Below are positions 1-9,304 of a stretch of 64,000 nucleotides of DNA, in pieces (positions within the stretch are counted from its first letter, which is position 1; each line of letters opens with the position of its first letter). The stretch is from Erwinia sp. SLM-02 (GTDB taxonomy: Bacteria; Pseudomonadota; Gammaproteobacteria; Enterobacterales; Enterobacteriaceae), in contig NZ_JAQISN010000002.1 of assembly GCF_037450285.1 (NCBI RefSeq), forward strand, positions 248,001-312,000. Direction: 5' to 3'. A program made the translations under genes and the position numbers. The notes beneath the pieces are model-generated. The model saw nothing but the letters and a program-made list of their open reading frames with translations, ran no database searches and was not told where the DNA came from.

Positions 1-1705
1 GGAACAGCCGGGTATCGTGCGACGACAGATAGCTCAGGACGTTAAATTCCTGCAGTTTTTCCGCCATCTGCTGCCAGACGCCGTCCATATTCGCCAGGCA
101 ATCCGCCGCACCGGTTGCCTGATCCTGATAATCGAAATTGATCATCGCGTCGAAACCGTGCTGGTAGAAGGCACTCTGCATCACCCCGTGGCCCCACGAC
201 TCGCCGGTCATCCAGAACGGCGAGTCATCGATTTTTTTCTGTGGGTTAGCCTGCTTCCACGCCGCCAGCGCCTCCGTGGCCTGCGTTTTCAGCTGCTGCC
301 AGGCCTCCAGCTCCACGTGCTTCGCCGTATCGACGCGGAAGCCGTCGATGCCGTAGTCGCGCACCCACTGGCTCAGCCAGTGGGTCAGGTAATCGCGCGG
401 GGTGTATCCGGCGATCTCCCGCGCGGCGGAGTCGGGTTTATGGCGATAAAACAGCGGCAGCCCGGAAGGTTCGGTGGATTCGGTTTTCAGATCCGGCAAA
501 AAGGCCAGCGACATGGTCAGGTCGTCAAACCCGGGGTTGTCGTAGTCGCCAATGTCGGTGCGGATCCACTTTTTGCCCCACCAGTTTTGCCAGGCGGTTT
601 TGTCACCGAAGTTGATGTAGTCATTAAAGCTGTGCCAGTTCTGCCCGGCGGCGGGCTTCCAGTCGGTCCAGCGTTCACCGAGGATCTTCCTGCGTTCCTC
701 ATCGTTCAGATAGAGCGCGCCGAACTCATAGCTTTGCATATCCGCCAGCGTCGCGTAGCCCGCGTGATTCATCACCACATCAAACAGCACGCGGATGCCG
801 CGCCGGTGCGCTTCATCAATCAGCGTGCGCAGATCGTTTTCATCGCCCATGTTGGCATCCAGCCGCGTCCAGTCCTGAGTGTAATAGCCGTGATAGGCGT
901 AATGTGGGAAATCGCCTTTGGTACCGCCGCCCACCCAGCCGTGAATTTGCTCCAGCGGCGAGCTGATCCACAGCGCGTTAACCCCCAGCTGCTGCAAATA
1001 ATCAAGCCTGCCGGTCAGGCCCTTCAGATCGCCGCCGTGAAAGGTGCCGATCTCCTGCAGGCCGTCTTTATGCCGCCCGTAGCTGTGGTCATTTGACGGG
1101 TCGCCGTTAACAAAACGGTCGGTGAGGACGAAATAGACCGTGGCGTTGTGCCACTGAAACGCCGCTGCATCGTGGGCTTTCTCCGCTTCCAGCAGCAGGA
1201 GTCCATTGCTCTCCGCCGCCGGCTGCAGGGTGATTTTTCCGTCGTGGACCGTGGCAGTTTGCTGGCTGTAAAAGTCCCGCACCACGCTGCCTTCGGCAAA
1301 GGTTTGCCCGACGGGTATGGTCAGGGGTTTGCCGCTGCTGACCGGGCACTGCCGCGCAACGGCGGCGGGCGCATCGCTTGCGCCTTTCACGCTCAGCAGC
1401 AGCGTGGGCGTGCCGGAACGGGTATCCAGCTGCACCTGATAATCGCCATCGCGGAAAATTCGCCACTGGGGCGCGCTGCCGCTGCAGGGCTTCAGCGAGA
1501 GCATCTGATTAAGCCTGATGTCGCTCGCCGGCTGCCAGCACTGCTCCCCCTGCTGCAGGGTTATCGGCTGCGCGCCTTTTTTCAGCGCGGCCTGGCTGCG
1601 CCAGACGCCGGTTCCGTCGTCGGTCAACGGAGGAAAGTTCGAAGCGCGCCAGTCGGCGCAGGCAATGCCGGGCAGCAAGAGCAGAAGTAACGCAGTGTGT
1701 TTCAT
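1..1705 (-). CDS. malS: Periplasmic alpha-amylase MalS (5' part, truncated by window edge)
   Basis: Hydrolyses long maltodextrins in the periplasm. The reading frame on the minus strand starts at 1705 and is open to base 1, so about 568 N-terminal residues are seen; E. coli MalS has 676, so about 100 residues lie outside. Residues 1-17 look like a signal peptide (MKHTALLLLLLPGIACA). GH13 motifs are visible in order: DVVMNH, the nucleophile motif GFRVDTAKH, the acid/base motif TGESWGHG, and SSHDTR close to the edge. The gene is divergent from bax, the same neighbour as in E. coli. A TCATCCCC run at 1763-1770 (GGGGATGA on the coding strand) resembles a MalT half box, but this is weak. The family call is firm; the symbol rests on motif order, signal peptide and synteny. 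Confidence 0.93.
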   Translation of the reverse strand, partial: MKHTALLLLLLPGIACADWRASNFPPLTDDGTGVWRSQAALKKGAQPITLQQGEQCWQPASDIRLNQMLSLKPCSGSAPQWRIFRDGDYQVQLDTRSGTPTLLLSVKGASDAPAAVARQCPVSSGKPLTIPVGQTFAEGSVVRDFYSQQTATVHDGKITLQPAAESNGLLLLEAEKAHDAAAFQWHNATVYFVLTDRFVNGDPSNDHSYGRHKDGLQEIGTFHGGDLKGLTGRLDYLQQLGVNALWISSPLEQIHGWVGGGTKGDFPHYAYHGYYTQDWTRLDANMGDENDLRTLIDEAHRRGIRVLFDVVMNHAGYATLADMQSYEFGALYLNDEERRKILGERWTDWKPAAGQNWHSFNDYINFGDKTAWQNWWGKKWIRTDIGDYDNPGFDDLTMSLAFLPDLKTESTEPSGLPLFYRHKPDSAAREIAGYTPRDYLTHWLSQWVRDYGIDGFRVDTAKHVELEAWQQLKTQATEALAAWKQANPQKKIDDSPFWMTGESWGHGVMQSAFYQHGFDAMINFDYQDQATGAADCLANMDGVWQQMAEKLQEFNVLSYLSSHDTRLF

Positions 1706-2019
1706 GAAAGAGCCCCATGATGGCGATTTTCCCCAGTGTGCCGCGAAGGCAGAACGTGCGGATCATCCCCCTGACGGATCCGCAGGGAGGAGAACGAGGG
1801 AGGAGAAAACAGGCCGTTTCCGGGACGGCGAAACGGTGAAAATCGGCACCTGAATTCGACACTGCGCAATTTTTATGCAATTTATGGGTGACATCATTTC
1901 GGAATTGGATTATTTCTGTACGTGCCGAATGAGGTTATTTTTGGTACAATTCGCGATTCGACCGACAAATTTGACTTAAAAGAAAGGATTGGAATGATTA
2001 TTTCCGACCAGGAGAGCTA
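1706..2019. other. Divergent malS-bax intergenic region
   Basis: This 314-bp stretch holds no convincing gene. Toward bax there is an AT-rich segment with TTGGTACAAT near 1940-1950 that could be an extended -10 region, and AGGAGAG just before the bax ATG. On the malS side lies a purine-rich run (about 1783-1808) and the weak MalT-like GGGGATGA. Confidence 0.4.
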
Positions 2020-2847
2020 ATGATATCGATACCCAAGCGACGACCTGGGGCAGCGATACTCATGTTTTTCACCCTGATGTTTTCAGGGGGCGTGCTGGCA
2101 AAGACGCACACAGAAACAGCGAGTCACAAAGCCCACGTCATCAAGACCAGCGTTAAGAAACAGGCAAGCAGTAAACAAGAGTATTCTCGCAATAGTGTAA
2201 AGAGTAGTTCACTTCCTGATTTGCGAAAATACCCTTCCGGAACCCCAAGGAAAAAAGCGTTTCTCCGGACGGTCATGCCTTATATCACCAGCCAAAACGC
2301 GGCGATTACCGCCGAGCGTAACTGGCTGCTCAGCAAACAGTACAACGGCCAGTGGTCGCCCGCGGAACGCACGCGCCTGAAGGATATTGCCCAACGCTAT
2401 AAAGTGAGCTGGTCCGGCAACACGCGTCGTATTCCCTGGAACGCGCTGCTTGACCGCGTAGACATTATCCCAGACAGCATGGTCGCCACCATGGCGGCAG
2501 CGGAAAGCGGCTGGGGTACGTCGAAGCTGACGCGTAACAACAACAATCTTTTTGGCATGAAATGCGCAAAAGGGGCGTGTAAAAACGGGCCTGGCAAAGT
2601 GAAAGGCTACTCTCGCTATGATTCCGTGCAGGACTCCGTTCAGGCTTACGTGACCAACCTGAATACGCACGCGGCCTACGCATCGTTCCGTAAGTCCCGC
2701 GCCCAGCTGCGCAAAGCGGACCAGGAAGTGACGGCAACCGCGATGATCCACAAGCTGAAGGGCTACTCAACCCGGGGCCAGAGCTATAACAACTACCTGT
2801 TTGCCATGTATCAGGACAACCAGCAGCTGATTGCCGCGCATATGTAA
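2020..2847 (+). CDS. bax: Bax-type glucosaminidase (FlgJ/Bax peptidoglycan hydrolase family)
   Basis: A 275-aa secreted protein with an N-terminal signal or anchor segment (about residues 10-28, ending GGVLAKT), a basic Ser/Lys-rich linker (30-75), and a C-terminal glucosaminidase domain (about 140-270). The domain has the family motif AAAESGWGTSKL, with Glu as the expected acid catalyst, followed by NNNNLFGMKC and KGYSRYDSVQDSVQAY. It would cleave the N-acetylglucosamine backbone of peptidoglycan in the periplasm. The ATG at 2020 is preceded by AGGAGAG. Its place beside malS matches E. coli bax. Physiological role in enterobacteria is poorly known. Confidence 0.92.
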   Translation: MISIPKRRPGAAILMFFTLMFSGGVLAKTHTETASHKAHVIKTSVKKQASSKQEYSRNSVKSSSLPDLRKYPSGTPRKKAFLRTVMPYITSQNAAITAERNWLLSKQYNGQWSPAERTRLKDIAQRYKVSWSGNTRRIPWNALLDRVDIIPDSMVATMAAAESGWGTSKLTRNNNNLFGMKCAKGACKNGPGKVKGYSRYDSVQDSVQAYVTNLNTHAAYASFRKSRAQLRKADQEVTATAMIHKLKGYSTRGQSYNNYLFAMYQDNQQLIAAHM

Positions 2848-2860
2848 TCCCGCGTTAAAC

Positions 2861-2888
2861 GGGCTGTGGGCCAGCTGGCCTACAGCCC
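2861..2888. terminator. Hairpin between convergent bax and btsR
   Basis: Arms GGGCTGTGGGCC (2861-2872) and GGCCTACAGCCC (2877-2888) pair with one imperfect position around the loop AGCT. It lies between the bax stop and the end of btsR, overlapping the last btsR codons. There is no strong T run on either side, so it may stabilise the mRNA 3' ends as much as terminate. Confidence 0.55.
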
Positions 2889-3599
2889 CAGCGCCTCCTT
2901 CAGGCTTTTCAGATAGCGGCGGCTGACCGGAACGGTATGCCCGTCGCGCAGCAGCAGCTCCGCCTGGCCGTTATCCTCCAGACGAATTTCCTTCAGTTGG
3001 GTCATATTCACCAGATACTGGCGATGGCAGCGCAGCAGCGGCGTGCGGCTTTCCAGCGTGCGCAGGGTCAGCTCGGTAAACCCCTCCTTCCCGTCCTGGC
3101 TGGTGACGTAAACCCCGCTCATCCGGCTGCTGACGAACGCCACCTCATCCATCTGCAGCAGCCAGATGCGGCTGTGGCCGCTGCAGGGGATGTATTTCAG
3201 CGGCTGCTGGTTCTCCGGCAGCAGCGAGATATCCTGCACCTGCCGCTCCTGGCGCAGCCGTGCCAGCGTCTTGCCCAGCCGCTGCTGCTCGATCGGCTTC
3301 AGCAGATAGTCAAACGCGTGCTCTTCAAACGCCTGAATCGCGTACTCATCAAAGGCGGTGAGAAACACGATATAGGGGCGATGGCGGCGGTCGAGCATCC
3401 CGGCCATCTCCAACCCGCTGATGCGCGGCATCTGGATATCCAGAAACAGCACGTCCGGGCGCAGGTTATTGACCGCGCCGATCGCCTCAATGGCGTTGCC
3501 GCACTCGCCGACGATCTCAATATCGCTCTCGTCCTGCAGCAGAAAGCGCAGGTTTTCGCGTGCAAGCGGTTCATCATCCACAATCAGCACTCTCAACAT
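2880..3599 (-). CDS. btsR: Response regulator BtsR (LytTR family, pyruvate-sensing system)
   Basis: A 239-aa response regulator, exactly the E. coli BtsR (YehT) length. The receiver domain (residues 1-120) has the DDE acidic pocket at 8-10, phospho-acceptor Asp54 in FLDIQMP, and the conserved Lys in LLKPIEQQ. The C-terminal LytTR DNA-binding domain (about 135-239) contains the typical CHRQYLVN stretch. It works with BtsS, whose gene lies immediately upstream and overlaps it by 7 bp, so they are co-translated. In E. coli the phosphorylated protein activates the pyruvate transporter gene btsT when extracellular pyruvate is sensed; btsT is not adjacent here. Confidence 0.95.
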   Translation of the reverse strand: MLRVLIVDDEPLARENLRFLLQDESDIEIVGECGNAIEAIGAVNNLRPDVLFLDIQMPRISGLEMAGMLDRRHRPYIVFLTAFDEYAIQAFEEHAFDYLLKPIEQQRLGKTLARLRQERQVQDISLLPENQQPLKYIPCSGHSRIWLLQMDEVAFVSSRMSGVYVTSQDGKEGFTELTLRTLESRTPLLRCHRQYLVNMTQLKEIRLEDNGQAELLLRDGHTVPVSRRYLKSLKEALGL

Positions 3600-5281
3600 G
3601 CCGTTTCCTCCATTGGCAGGCGCAGCGTCACCCGGGTGAAACAGTCCGGCTCGCAGCTCACCGTCAGCCCGTAAGCGTCGCCAAAACGCGCGCGCAGGCG
3701 CTTATCCACCAGGCTCATGCCTAAGCCATTACCGCTGCTTTTCGGCTGGTACAAACCGGCATTATCTTCCACTTCGACGATAACGTGTTGCCCTTCACTG
3801 CGGGCGCGGATGGTGATCGCCCCGCTGCCCAACAGCTGCGAGGTGCCGTGCTTAATGGCATTTTCCACAATCGGCTGTAGCGTGAAGGCCGGTAAATGCT
3901 GATGCGCCAGCGCCTCCGGCACCTGCATCTCCACCCTCAGCTGCGACTGGAAGCGCGCCAGCTCTATCTGCAGATAGGCGTTGATATGCTCAATCTCATT
4001 GTCCAGCGTCACAATCTCGGAGGGTCGCTTGAGGTTTTTGCGAAAGAAGGTCGACAGATACTGCACCAGCTGCCCGGCGCGCTCGCCGTCATGACGGATC
4101 ACCGCCTTCAGGGTATTCAGCGCGTTGAACAGAAAATGAGGATTGACCTGCGCATGCAGCAGTTTGATCTCCGACTGGGCCAGCAGCGCCTCCTGGCGTT
4201 CATATTTCCCCGCCAGGATCTGCGCCGACAGCAGCTGCGCGATCCCCTCGCCCAGCGTGCGGTTGATCGAACTGAACAGGCGGTTACGCGCCTCATACAG
4301 TTTAATGGTGCCAATCACCCGCTGATTCTCACCGCGCAGCGGGATCACCAGCGTCGAGGCCAGCTTGCAGTTGGGGTGCAGCGAACAGCGGTACGGCACT
4401 TCGTTACCGTCGGCGTACACCACCTCACCGCCTTCAATAGCCCGCCAGGTATAGCTGGAAGAGATCGGCTTGCCGGGCAGATGATGATCGTCGCCGATAC
4501 CGGTAAACGCCAGCAGCTTCTCCCTGTCGGTTATCGCCACCGCGCTGATATCCAGCTCTTTGTACAGCACCTGCGCCACCTTCATGCTGTTTTCTTCGTT
4601 AAAGCCCTGCCGCAGTATCCCCTCCGTCGAGGCCGCCACCTTCAGCGCGGTGGCGGAAAACGCCGAGGTGTATTTTTCAAACATCGCCCGTTTATCGAGC
4701 AGGATGCGCATAAACATCGCCGCGCCGAGGGTATTGGTCACCACCATCGGCGCAGAGATGCTGCCCACCAGATGCAGCGCATCCTGAAACGGCCTGGCGA
4801 TCAGCAGGATAATCAGCATCTGCACCACTTCGGCGACAAAGGTGATAGCCCCGGCGGTCAGCGGATTAAACAGCTTATCGATGCGGCCCCGCTTAATCAG
4901 AAAACTGTGCAGCAGGCCGCCGATTAGCCCTTCGGTAATGGTGGAAACCATACAGCTCAGCGCGGTCATACCCCCCAGCGAATAGCGGTGCAGACCGCCG
5001 GTCAGCCCGACCAGCCCACCGACCACCGGGCCGCCGAGCAGGCCGCCCATCACCGCGCCGATGGCCCGGGTGTTGGCGATCGAATCTTCGATGTGCAGAC
5101 CAAAGTAGGTGCCCATAATGCAGAATACGGAGAAGGTGATATAGCACAGCAGCTTGTGCGGCAGGCGCACAGTGACCTGCATCAGCGGGATAAACAGGCG
5201 GGTTTTGCTCATCAGCCAGGCAATAACCAGAAAAACGCACATCTGCTGCAACAGCAGTAAAACTAACTTGAACTCGTACAT
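3593..5281 (-). CDS. btsS: Sensor histidine kinase BtsS (pyruvate sensor, LytS family)
   Basis: A 562-aa membrane kinase. The first 180 residues form several hydrophobic helices of the 5TM-LYT type (e.g. [11 protein letters not shown]); a GAF-like domain (about 215-350) follows. The histidine-kinase domain carries [16 protein letters not shown], the LytS-type phosphorylation motif, and an ATP-binding domain with [10 protein letters not shown] and GNGLGMSLV. It senses external pyruvate with high affinity in E. coli and phosphorylates BtsR. The gene is first in the pair; its start at 5281 gives a near-exact match to the family length (561). Confidence 0.95.
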   Translation of the reverse strand: MYEFKLVLLLLQQMCVFLVIAWLMSKTRLFIPLMQVTVRLPHKLLCYITFSVFCIMGTYFGLHIEDSIANTRAIGAVMGGLLGGPVVGGLVGLTGGLHRYSLGGMTALSCMVSTITEGLIGGLLHSFLIKRGRIDKLFNPLTAGAITFVAEVVQMLIILLIARPFQDALHLVGSISAPMVVTNTLGAAMFMRILLDKRAMFEKYTSAFSATALKVAASTEGILRQGFNEENSMKVAQVLYKELDISAVAITDREKLLAFTGIGDDHHLPGKPISSSYTWRAIEGGEVVYADGNEVPYRCSLHPNCKLASTLVIPLRGENQRVIGTIKLYEARNRLFSSINRTLGEGIAQLLSAQILAGKYERQEALLAQSEIKLLHAQVNPHFLFNALNTLKAVIRHDGERAGQLVQYLSTFFRKNLKRPSEIVTLDNEIEHINAYLQIELARFQSQLRVEMQVPEALAHQHLPAFTLQPIVENAIKHGTSQLLGSGAITIRARSEGQHVIVEVEDNAGLYQPKSSGNGLGMSLVDKRLRARFGDAYGLTVSCEPDCFTRVTLRLPMEETAC

Positions 5282-5396
5282 GCCCTGCCATCCACAACCG
5301 GTAAGGTGGATAAAATACCGCTATTAGCGAAACGTTTCTTTGCCGCAGGCCAGAAAAACGCGATCGCGTCGGTGATTTTTGTCTTTTAGGGGAAAT

Positions 5397-5421
5397 CGGG
5401 CAGCACCGGCGGCGCTGCCCG
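5397..5421 (-). terminator. Hairpin terminator after the amino-acid ABC operon
   Basis: Arms CGGGCAGC (5397-5404) and GCTGCCCG (5414-5421) form an 8-bp stem 15 bp past the stop of the ATPase gene. On the minus strand it is followed by ATTTCCCC and then a further A/T-rich stretch, so it is a plausible but not textbook intrinsic terminator. Confidence 0.6.
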
Positions 5422-5435
5422 TGGAGGCGAGAGAC

Positions 5436-6191
5436 TTACGGGCGATGCCCGCTCACGTCATTCTGGTAGCTGAGCAGGAAGCGCTGGGTGCGCTGATGCT
5501 GAGGCCGGGTAAAGATTTGCTCCGGCTCCCCATCTTCCACAATCGCGCCGTCGGCCATAAAGATAATGCGGTCGGCAATGTCGCGGGCAAACGACATCTC
5601 GTGGGTCACCAGCAGGATGGTCGTCTGATGATCGATAATCGAACGGATCACCTGTAGCACCTCCTGCACCAGTTCCGGGTCCAGCGCGGAAGTCGGCTCA
5701 TCCAGCAGGATCACCTTCGGTTTCACCGCCAGCGAACGGGCGATCGCCACGCGCTGCTGCTGACCGCCGGAAAGCATCGCCGGATAGCTGTCGGCCTTCT
5801 CACGCAGCCCAACCTTCTCCAGCAGATTCAGGCCAATGGCATCCGCTTCCGCCTTCGGCATTTTTTTACCGATGATCAGTCCTTCGGTGATGTTCTGCAG
5901 CGCCGTTTTGTTTTTAAACAGGTTGTAGTGCTGAAACACCATGCCGGTTTGCTGGCGCAGGGCGTTTTCCTGTTTGGTACTGATTTTAGCGACATCTACC
6001 GTCAGATCGCCGATGGTCAGCGTACCGCTTTCCGGCTTTTCCAGCAGGTTAATGCAGCGCAACAGCGTGGATTTCCCCGAGCCGGAAGGCCCGATAATCG
6101 CCACCACTTCCCCCTGCGCCACCGAAAGATCCACATCCTTCAGCACGTGGGTTTTGTCATAAAACTTATTCAGCTTGCTTATCGTCAACAT
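5436..6191 (-). CDS. Polar amino-acid ABC transporter ATP-binding protein
   Basis: A 251-aa ATPase of the PAAT group (GlnQ/TcyC type) that powers uptake of a polar amino acid. Walker A GPSGSGKST (34-42), Q-loop MVFQHYNLF, signature LSGGQQQR, Walker B ILLDEPTSALD and the H-loop LVTHEM are all intact. It is the last of three tightly spaced genes (binding protein, permease, ATPase; gaps of 4 and 12 bp). Close to cystine/histidine-type transporters, but the substrate cannot be fixed from sequence alone. Confidence 0.92.
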   Translation of the reverse strand: MLTISKLNKFYDKTHVLKDVDLSVAQGEVVAIIGPSGSGKSTLLRCINLLEKPESGTLTIGDLTVDVAKISTKQENALRQQTGMVFQHYNLFKNKTALQNITEGLIIGKKMPKAEADAIGLNLLEKVGLREKADSYPAMLSGGQQQRVAIARSLAVKPKVILLDEPTSALDPELVQEVLQVIRSIIDHQTTILLVTHEMSFARDIADRIIFMADGAIVEDGEPEQIFTRPQHQRTQRFLLSYQNDVSGHRP

Positions 6192-6203
6192 CGGCTGGGT
6201 TCC

Positions 6204-6872
6204 TTAGCGATAAGGCCGGTTAAGGCGCTTTTCCAGACGCTTTTGCAGCATCGTCAGCAGAATGGTCACGGCCCAGTAGATCAGCGCCACCGCGATATAG
6301 CTTTCGAGGAAGCGGAAGGAGTTACTCGCCAGGATCTTGGTCTGCGAGAAGATCTCCGTTACGCCGACGGTAAAGGCCAGCGATGACTCTTTAATCAGCA
6401 TAATCAGGTAGTTGGCCATACCCGGCACGGCCACGCGAATGGTCTGCGGCAGGATCACCCGGCGGAAACCCTGCCAGCGGGTCAACCCGACCGACAGGCA
6501 GGCTTCCATCTGGCCCGGCTCAATGGCGTTCATCGCGCCGCGGAACTCCTCGGCGAGGTTGGCGGCGTTCTTAAAGCTGAGCGCAATAATGGTCGCGGAG
6601 ATGGCGTTCATCATGCTGATGCCGGGGAACAGCTGCGGGATACCAAAGTAAAAAATAAACAGCGTCACCAGCGTCGGCACCGAGCGGAAAAACGATATAT
6701 ACAGCTCGGCCAGCGGGGTCAGGATCATGATGCGGTTGCGGATCAGCAGCGCCAGGCCAACGCCCATCACCGAAGCGATCACCATCGAGGTGACCGCCAG
6801 GAACAGTGTCATCGGTAAGAAGCTGAGCAGCGAAGGAAACGCCTCCAGCATAAAACGCAGATCGAAATTCAT
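6204..6872 (-). CDS. Polar amino-acid ABC transporter permease (HisM family)
   Basis: A 222-aa inner-membrane permease with about five hydrophobic spans and the EAA-type cytoplasmic loop around residues 105-145 (AANLAEEFRGAM ... EACLSVGLTRWQGFRRVILPQ begins the ATPase-contact region). Only one permease gene is present, so the transporter should be a homodimer of this subunit. It begins 4 bp after the binding-protein gene. Confidence 0.92.
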   Translation of the reverse strand: MNFDLRFMLEAFPSLLSFLPMTLFLAVTSMVIASVMGVGLALLIRNRIMILTPLAELYISFFRSVPTLVTLFIFYFGIPQLFPGISMMNAISATIIALSFKNAANLAEEFRGAMNAIEPGQMEACLSVGLTRWQGFRRVILPQTIRVAVPGMANYLIMLIKESSLAFTVGVTEIFSQTKILASNSFRFLESYIAVALIYWAVTILLTMLQKRLEKRLNRPYR

Positions 6873-6876
6873 TGGC

Positions 6877-7674
6877 TTACTGTTCCTTGCTGACGTCCTG
6901 TTTCAGATACTGCTCGGACAGTTTGGTCAGCGTGCCGTCGGCGGCCAGTGCTTTCAGCGCGTCGTCAAATTTCGCACGCAGCTCGTCGCCCTGGGCATTT
7001 TTCACAAACGGGAACGCTTCCTGATAGCGATAGACCGGGTTGCCGGACAGCTTCAGCGGCAGGCGGGAGTTATCAATCAGCAGCTGCGCACCGGCGCGGT
7101 CCATGATGTAGGCGTCAATACGGCCCAGCGCCACGTCCTGTACGATCGCGCTTGGCTCTTCGTAGGTGTGAATGTTGATGCCGGCATCCGGATAGTTTTT
7201 ACGCAGGAAGTTCTCTTTGCTGCTGCCCACGTCCACGCCCAGGCGCTTGCCTTTCAGGTCATCGATTGACTGGATAGAGTCGTCATCTTTGCGGGTCACC
7301 AGCTGCGCGCCGGAGTAGATGTAGGTCTGGGAGAACTGGTATTTATCGCGGCGCTTTTCGTTGGCTTCAACCTGGTTGGCGATAGTGACGATTTTGCCGG
7401 AATCCAGCATGCCGAACAGGCCGGTCATATCGGCAGTGGTTAATTCCACGCGGGAATAACCCAGCTTTTTCGCCACGGCATTCACGACGGCAATATCATA
7501 GCCTTCTAAATCCTTACCGTTTTGACGGTAGGAGAAACCAATACTCACGCCGAAAGTACCGACCTGAAGGACTTTTTCTGCATCGACGGCTTTCTCTTTA
7601 TTATTATCACAGCCGGCAACCAGAACCGATAACCCCAGAACCAGTGCGAGAATTCCTTTATTTGTAGATTTCAT
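6877..7674 (-). CDS. Amino-acid ABC transporter substrate-binding lipoprotein
   Basis: A 265-aa binding protein of the SBP_bac_3 family. The N-terminus ends in a lipobox LVAGC with Cys22, so it should be a lipid-anchored periplasmic protein, which is less usual in enterobacteria than a soluble one. Family features include FSYRQNGKDLEGYDIAV, GKRLGVDVGSS and GRIDAYIMD. It is the first gene of the transporter operon and lies back-to-back with a CapA-like gene; the intergenic region of about 230 bp must carry both promoters. Substrate unknown; a polar amino acid or derivative is expected. Confidence 0.9.
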   Translation of the reverse strand: MKSTNKGILALVLGLSVLVAGCDNNKEKAVDAEKVLQVGTFGVSIGFSYRQNGKDLEGYDIAVVNAVAKKLGYSRVELTTADMTGLFGMLDSGKIVTIANQVEANEKRRDKYQFSQTYIYSGAQLVTRKDDDSIQSIDDLKGKRLGVDVGSSKENFLRKNYPDAGINIHTYEEPSAIVQDVALGRIDAYIMDRAGAQLLIDNSRLPLKLSGNPVYRYQEAFPFVKNAQGDELRAKFDDALKALAADGTLTKLSEQYLKQDVSKEQ

Positions 7675-7902
7675 TATTTACCCTGATTAAAATTTTGTAT
7701 AAATAACAATATAATAGAGGCGAAAATATCTGTCGTGGCGCCGGGATGTCGGCAGCCAACAAAAAGGAATAAGATATAACATAAGGTTATATAAAATCCC
7801 CAGATGAAACAGGATAGCAGTTGCACCACCGGTATAGTTAATAAAATAATAAGAACCATCTTAATCCGCAAAATAACGGATTTTCTAACCAGAGAGAGAA
7901 TT

Positions 7903-9231
7903 ATGCGTATTGTAGCCTGTGGTGACCTGCTATTTTCCAGCCGTAACCTGGTCAACCGCCTTGATAAAAGAATTATTAACTTACTAAAGGGCGCTGATGC
8001 AGTGTTTGCTAATGCTGAATTCAGCTGTCCGCAGCCGAATATTCCCCCTGCGGCAGGTCGTGGCTACATCACGGCGGTCAAACCGGCCACGCTGGATGAG
8101 TTTGTCGATCTGAACATCAAGCTGGTTTCCTTCGCCAACAACCACACCGGCGACTTCGGCTGGGAAGGCGTACTGAGCACCATCGACGCGGCGGAAGCGC
8201 GCGGCCTGGTTCCCTGCGGCGTGGGCCGCAACCTCGACGATTCCCGCCTGCCGCGCTTCCTCGACACCGCCGCCGGCCGCGTGGGTGTGGTGGCGCTCGG
8301 TTCAACCCGCTCCGAGGTATTCCTGGCCGCCAACGGCGGCGCGGGCACCGTGGCGCGTCCGGGCCTGAACCCGCTGCGCTGGGGCCGTGCCTACGTGCTG
8401 CCCGACGAGCAGTTCGAACAGTTGAAAAACATCACCCGCCTGCTGGGCACCGATGAAAGCGTACGCGAAGGTATGCGCGTTGAGGTGATGGCCGACAAAG
8501 GGCCTGACGAGTTTAAATTTGGCTCGCTGTTCGAAAGCTCGCTGCAGATTGAGCGCGGCGAGAAAGCCGGCGTGCGTACCTGGTACAACGAGCAGGACTG
8601 CCAGGAAAACGAACACAGCGTGCGCGATGCCGCCAACCGCAGCGACTTCACCCTGGTCAGCCTGCACACTCACGAAGGCGATAAGGACAGCTGGTACAGC
8701 CCGGATGCACCGGAGTTCGTTGAATCCTTCGCCCATCGCGCAGTAGAGGCCGGTGCCGATGCGGTAGTCTGCCACGGGGCGCACTTTATGCGCGGCGTGG
8801 AAATCTACAACGGCAAACCAATCTTCTATAACCTCGGCAGCCTGCTGATGGAATTTGAAGCCGGTGAATCAATTATCGGCCCGGAAATGTACCAGGCCTA
8901 CGGCCATAAAGTGGATGCACGCCCGTCGGATCTGCACCGCGCCCGCGCCAAAAACACCGCAGGCGAGTTCACCGGCTTCAATGCCGAAGCGCGCTTCTCG
9001 CAGAACGCACTGGCGGTGTTTGACGTGGAAGGCAGCAACATCCGCGTGCAGCTGCTGCCGCTGGACCTGGGCATGGACAGCCCGCGCGTGCTGGATCGCG
9101 GCCTGCCGCAGATCGTCAGCCACCAGCAGGGCCACGAGATCGCCGCACTGCTGACGCGCATGAGCGAACGCTACGGCACCGAGTTCAGCTACCAGGAACA
9201 GGACGGCATGATCGCCTTTAACGCCCGTTAA
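7903..9231 (+). CDS. CapA/PgsA-family metallophosphatase-like protein
   Basis: A 442-aa protein of the CapA (PGA_cap) calcineurin-like fold. Metal-binding motifs are recognisable: ACGDLLFSS at the N-terminus, ANAEF, SFANNHTGDFGWEG, SLHTHEGDKD, and CHGAHFMRGVEIYNGKPIFYN late in the protein. I chose ATG 7903, which follows AGAGAGAG, over an upstream in-frame start at 7804 because the fold begins right at MRIVACGD. No signal peptide is seen, so it may be cytoplasmic. In Bacillus, CapA proteins take part in poly-gamma-glutamate capsule assembly, but no capB/capC partner is present here; other family members are of unknown activity. Divergent from an amino-acid ABC transporter. Confidence 0.85.
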   Translation: MRIVACGDLLFSSRNLVNRLDKRIINLLKGADAVFANAEFSCPQPNIPPAAGRGYITAVKPATLDEFVDLNIKLVSFANNHTGDFGWEGVLSTIDAAEARGLVPCGVGRNLDDSRLPRFLDTAAGRVGVVALGSTRSEVFLAANGGAGTVARPGLNPLRWGRAYVLPDEQFEQLKNITRLLGTDESVREGMRVEVMADKGPDEFKFGSLFESSLQIERGEKAGVRTWYNEQDCQENEHSVRDAANRSDFTLVSLHTHEGDKDSWYSPDAPEFVESFAHRAVEAGADAVVCHGAHFMRGVEIYNGKPIFYNLGSLLMEFEAGESIIGPEMYQAYGHKVDARPSDLHRARAKNTAGEFTGFNAEARFSQNALAVFDVEGSNIRVQLLPLDLGMDSPRVLDRGLPQIVSHQQGHEIAALLTRMSERYGTEFSYQEQDGMIAFNAR

Positions 9232-9241
9232 GCGTCATTAA

Positions 9242-9268
9242 ATACATCCGGTCGCCGACCGGATGTAT
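9242..9268 (+). terminator. Strong hairpin after the CapA-like gene
   Basis: A perfect 12-bp stem, ATACATCCGGTC (9242-9253) with GACCGGATGTAT (9257-9268) and a GCC loop, starting 10 bp after the CapA-like stop codon. The following bases (ACTTTGACTATT) are T-rich but not a pure T tract. Confidence 0.7.
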
Positions 9269-9304
9269 ACTTTGACTATTGATTCATAAAGGAACCGGGC
9301 CGAA

